This document shows, piece by piece, positions 55,801 through 58,800 of a stretch of 64,000 nucleotides of DNA; within the stretch, counting starts at the first letter, position 1; each line of letters opens with the position of its first letter. The position numbers and the translations under genes are program-made. The DNA is from Patiria pectinifera (taxonomy: Eukaryota > Echinodermata > Asteroidea > Valvatida > Asterinidae), in assembly GCA_029964075.1 (NCBI GenBank), contig CM057141.1, positions 15,190,001-15,254,000 of the forward strand, in the 5' to 3' direction. Below the pieces are notes generated by a model, which saw only the letters and a program-made list of their open reading frames with translations, made no database searches and was not told the origin of the DNA.

Positions 55801-58800
55801 ACTCCACTTGCATTCATACATGGGGTAAAATCAGGCATTGTCGTCTTTCTCTTCTAACAAATGCCAGTGAAATGTTTCGCTAATGCTCTCTTCGCTATCC
55901 TCGAGATAATCATCACGATTTTTAAAGCATTGCATTTTGTATAACTATATTTGAAACCTCCGAAAATCGCACAACACAATGATTTTATCCACTGGATCGT
56001 TCACAAGGCTACCCGTAACCGACCGGCCATGTGCTAGCGGACGGAACGGTGCGGTACGTGCGCTGGTACCACTGCATATTCGCACGCACGTGTGACACAG
56101 TGATTTTTCCATGTCGCCTGTCAATGTTTAACCTTTTATCCAGCCAGAGAAGTCTCCGATTAGTGTTATGCCCTGTGTTTCTACCGTTGAAACACTCCAA
56201 TAACGACTGGTGAAAGAGATTAAAACTACGTTCGCGATGATTTTAACGTGCCATTTCCATAAACTTTTCTTCGAAATTATGATTGAAATAAAATGACATT
56301 TTGTGAGAAAAAACCTTACAAAATCAAATTTTGTGGGACACACTGTAAAAAAATCGGAAATTTCGTTGGAAAATTCAAAAAGTCGGTTTTCCGATTAAAA
56401 TCGGAAAAGTTTCATCTCTGTAAAGGGTAAAACATAATATTGATGTACATCAGCCCAATGTAAATTCACCCCATGAATAGTTAAGTTGCAGTGTGATTTT
56501 ACAATGTGTGTTTTAAAAGTGCACAAGACTGTGCTGAATGAGGGAAAAATCACCTTAAAATAGAAAAAGAAATCCAACTCGGATTGTAAATACATACAAA
56601 CGGTGTACCTTCCCAAATTGGTTGGGAGACCGCTGTAAGAGGTTTAATCCTCAGCAACGAACTCTAGCAATTGGGGTTGAAAACCTTTGGTAGGGAAAAC
56701 AAACCTTTCTGCGCCACTGGACATCCATGCTGCTGATAGATACATGTACAGCCCCCTCTGCGCAATGACTGATCTTGGCTGGATAATCTGAGTAGACTCG
56801 CCAGGATGTCATCTATTACTGGGTGTACGTGATCCTCACTATCTGAACGAAGCTTGGAAAGGAAGTCAACTGCTCCGATCTCCAGAAACTGCTTCACAGC
56901 TGAATCATGCTGCAGATTAAAGATGACAATTCAAATACAAAACAAATACTTAACCATAGGTGTATTTATTTTGAAGGGGGTATTTACCCCCCAATATTTC
57001 TTAAAAACTGCCTTTTACCATTCAAATGCTCTTTTTGTAACAGGCTCCCCCCCCCAATAATTTGTAAAGAGTGCCCCCCCCCCTTTTTTTTTAAGAAGTG
57101 CCCTTTTTTTTCTGAACAAGTGCCCTTTTTTGAAAAGAAGTGTTGCCCTTTTTTGTGGCATCTGCCGTTTTGGGTGCCTTTTTCTGAATTGCGCACCTGT
57201 ATCGCCCTGAAAAGCACCATATATTGGCCGTTGGTGTGCATAATCGTCAGTTTTGAACAGCGCCGCCACCGACAGATGGTACCAACTGGAGTAACAATTT
57301 TTTTGTGACTTGACTCAACTCGAGTCCCCAAAGGTAAATGTCTCGAGTCACTGCCAGCAAATGACTCGACCCGACTCGAGTCCCTCATCAAAAGACTTGA
57401 CTTGACTCAAGCGAAGGCTAATAAGACTCAAGTCCCAAAAATAACAGCAAAACTTTGCAAAAGACATTTGCAATGACTTACGGTGCAAAATTTATGTTCA
57501 TGTCACTTTGCGAATACAGTACGGTACAGCATCAGTTTGTCATATACAAACACACAATGTGTCACAGACTCCCACTTCATGGTTCTGGAACGCACAAAAT
57601 ACTGTCCAGGAACTAGATTTTAAACACATTTTTCAATCTGTTCTTTAATCATTGGCTTTGGGCAATTTCTTATAAAGCTCTTAGATTCAAGCGCCAGCTA
57701 AATTGATGCCCTCCTTTTGAAAACTAAATAGACAAATGCCCACTTTTAAATAATACAAAACAGTTTTGTATAATGCAATTTGTTTTTGATGCTGTCAGCG
57801 ATCAGCGGAAAAAATTCTAGACCCAAAGCCAAGCAAGATCTATAATAAGATCTTTAATAAACCTATAAAACATCAAAGTTTCACTACTTGTTCTTACTGT
57901 TAGTGATAGAGGGGAGTCAGGTTGGCGTAGCGGTACTTTCCTCGCCTTCCACCGCTGTGACCCGGGTTCGAATCCCGCCCGGGCCAATATGTGGATTGGG
58001 TTTTCAGTCCCTACCTGATTCCGTGGGTTTTCCTCGGAATATTCCTCTGGGCTTTTCCTCCCACCTCTAAAACTGTAATTTTTTCTCATTGTCTTCTCTC
58101 TACAGGTTTCTTCAGGCTTCCGGGCTACAGTGCTTAGGCACTTCTGAGGGACCCTTGGTTTCATTACCAGAAAGAAATAAAATAAATAAATAAATAAATA
58201 CAAATGACTTTCTCTCTATATTTGTTATATAGTCCATCCATCTGTTTATAGACCATCTGTTCCCGAACTCGAGGGTTGGACTCCATGATGATCATGTCCT
58301 CTTGGTCGAATAGTTTTTCTCCACTCCGCTCGGTTCAATACCAGACTGACATTGATCTGCTGGCACCTCAGGTCATTGTTGATGTTGTTGCTCAAATATT
58401 CATGCAGTGTTCAAATATTCGTGACTCGAATTGACTCAAGCTAAATATTGACTCGAAATGACTCGAGCTAAATACTGAATCGACTCAATTAACTCACCCT
58501 TCTTGACCTATTAATGACTTGACTCGACTCGACTCAAGTCACTTCTTTAAAATGACTTGACTCAACTTGATGTTGTTGCACATATATTCATAGTGTTCAA
58601 ATATTCGTGACTCGAATTGACTCGAGCTAAATATTGACTCAACTCAACCTTCTTGACCTATTAATGACTTGACTTGACTCAGATCACTTCTTTAAATTGA
58701 CTCGACTCAACTCGAGTCACAAATATCAGTGACTCGTTACAACTCTGGTTGCAAATCATATGATGTACCTTTGTCAGCTGTCGGATGACTTGACTCGACT

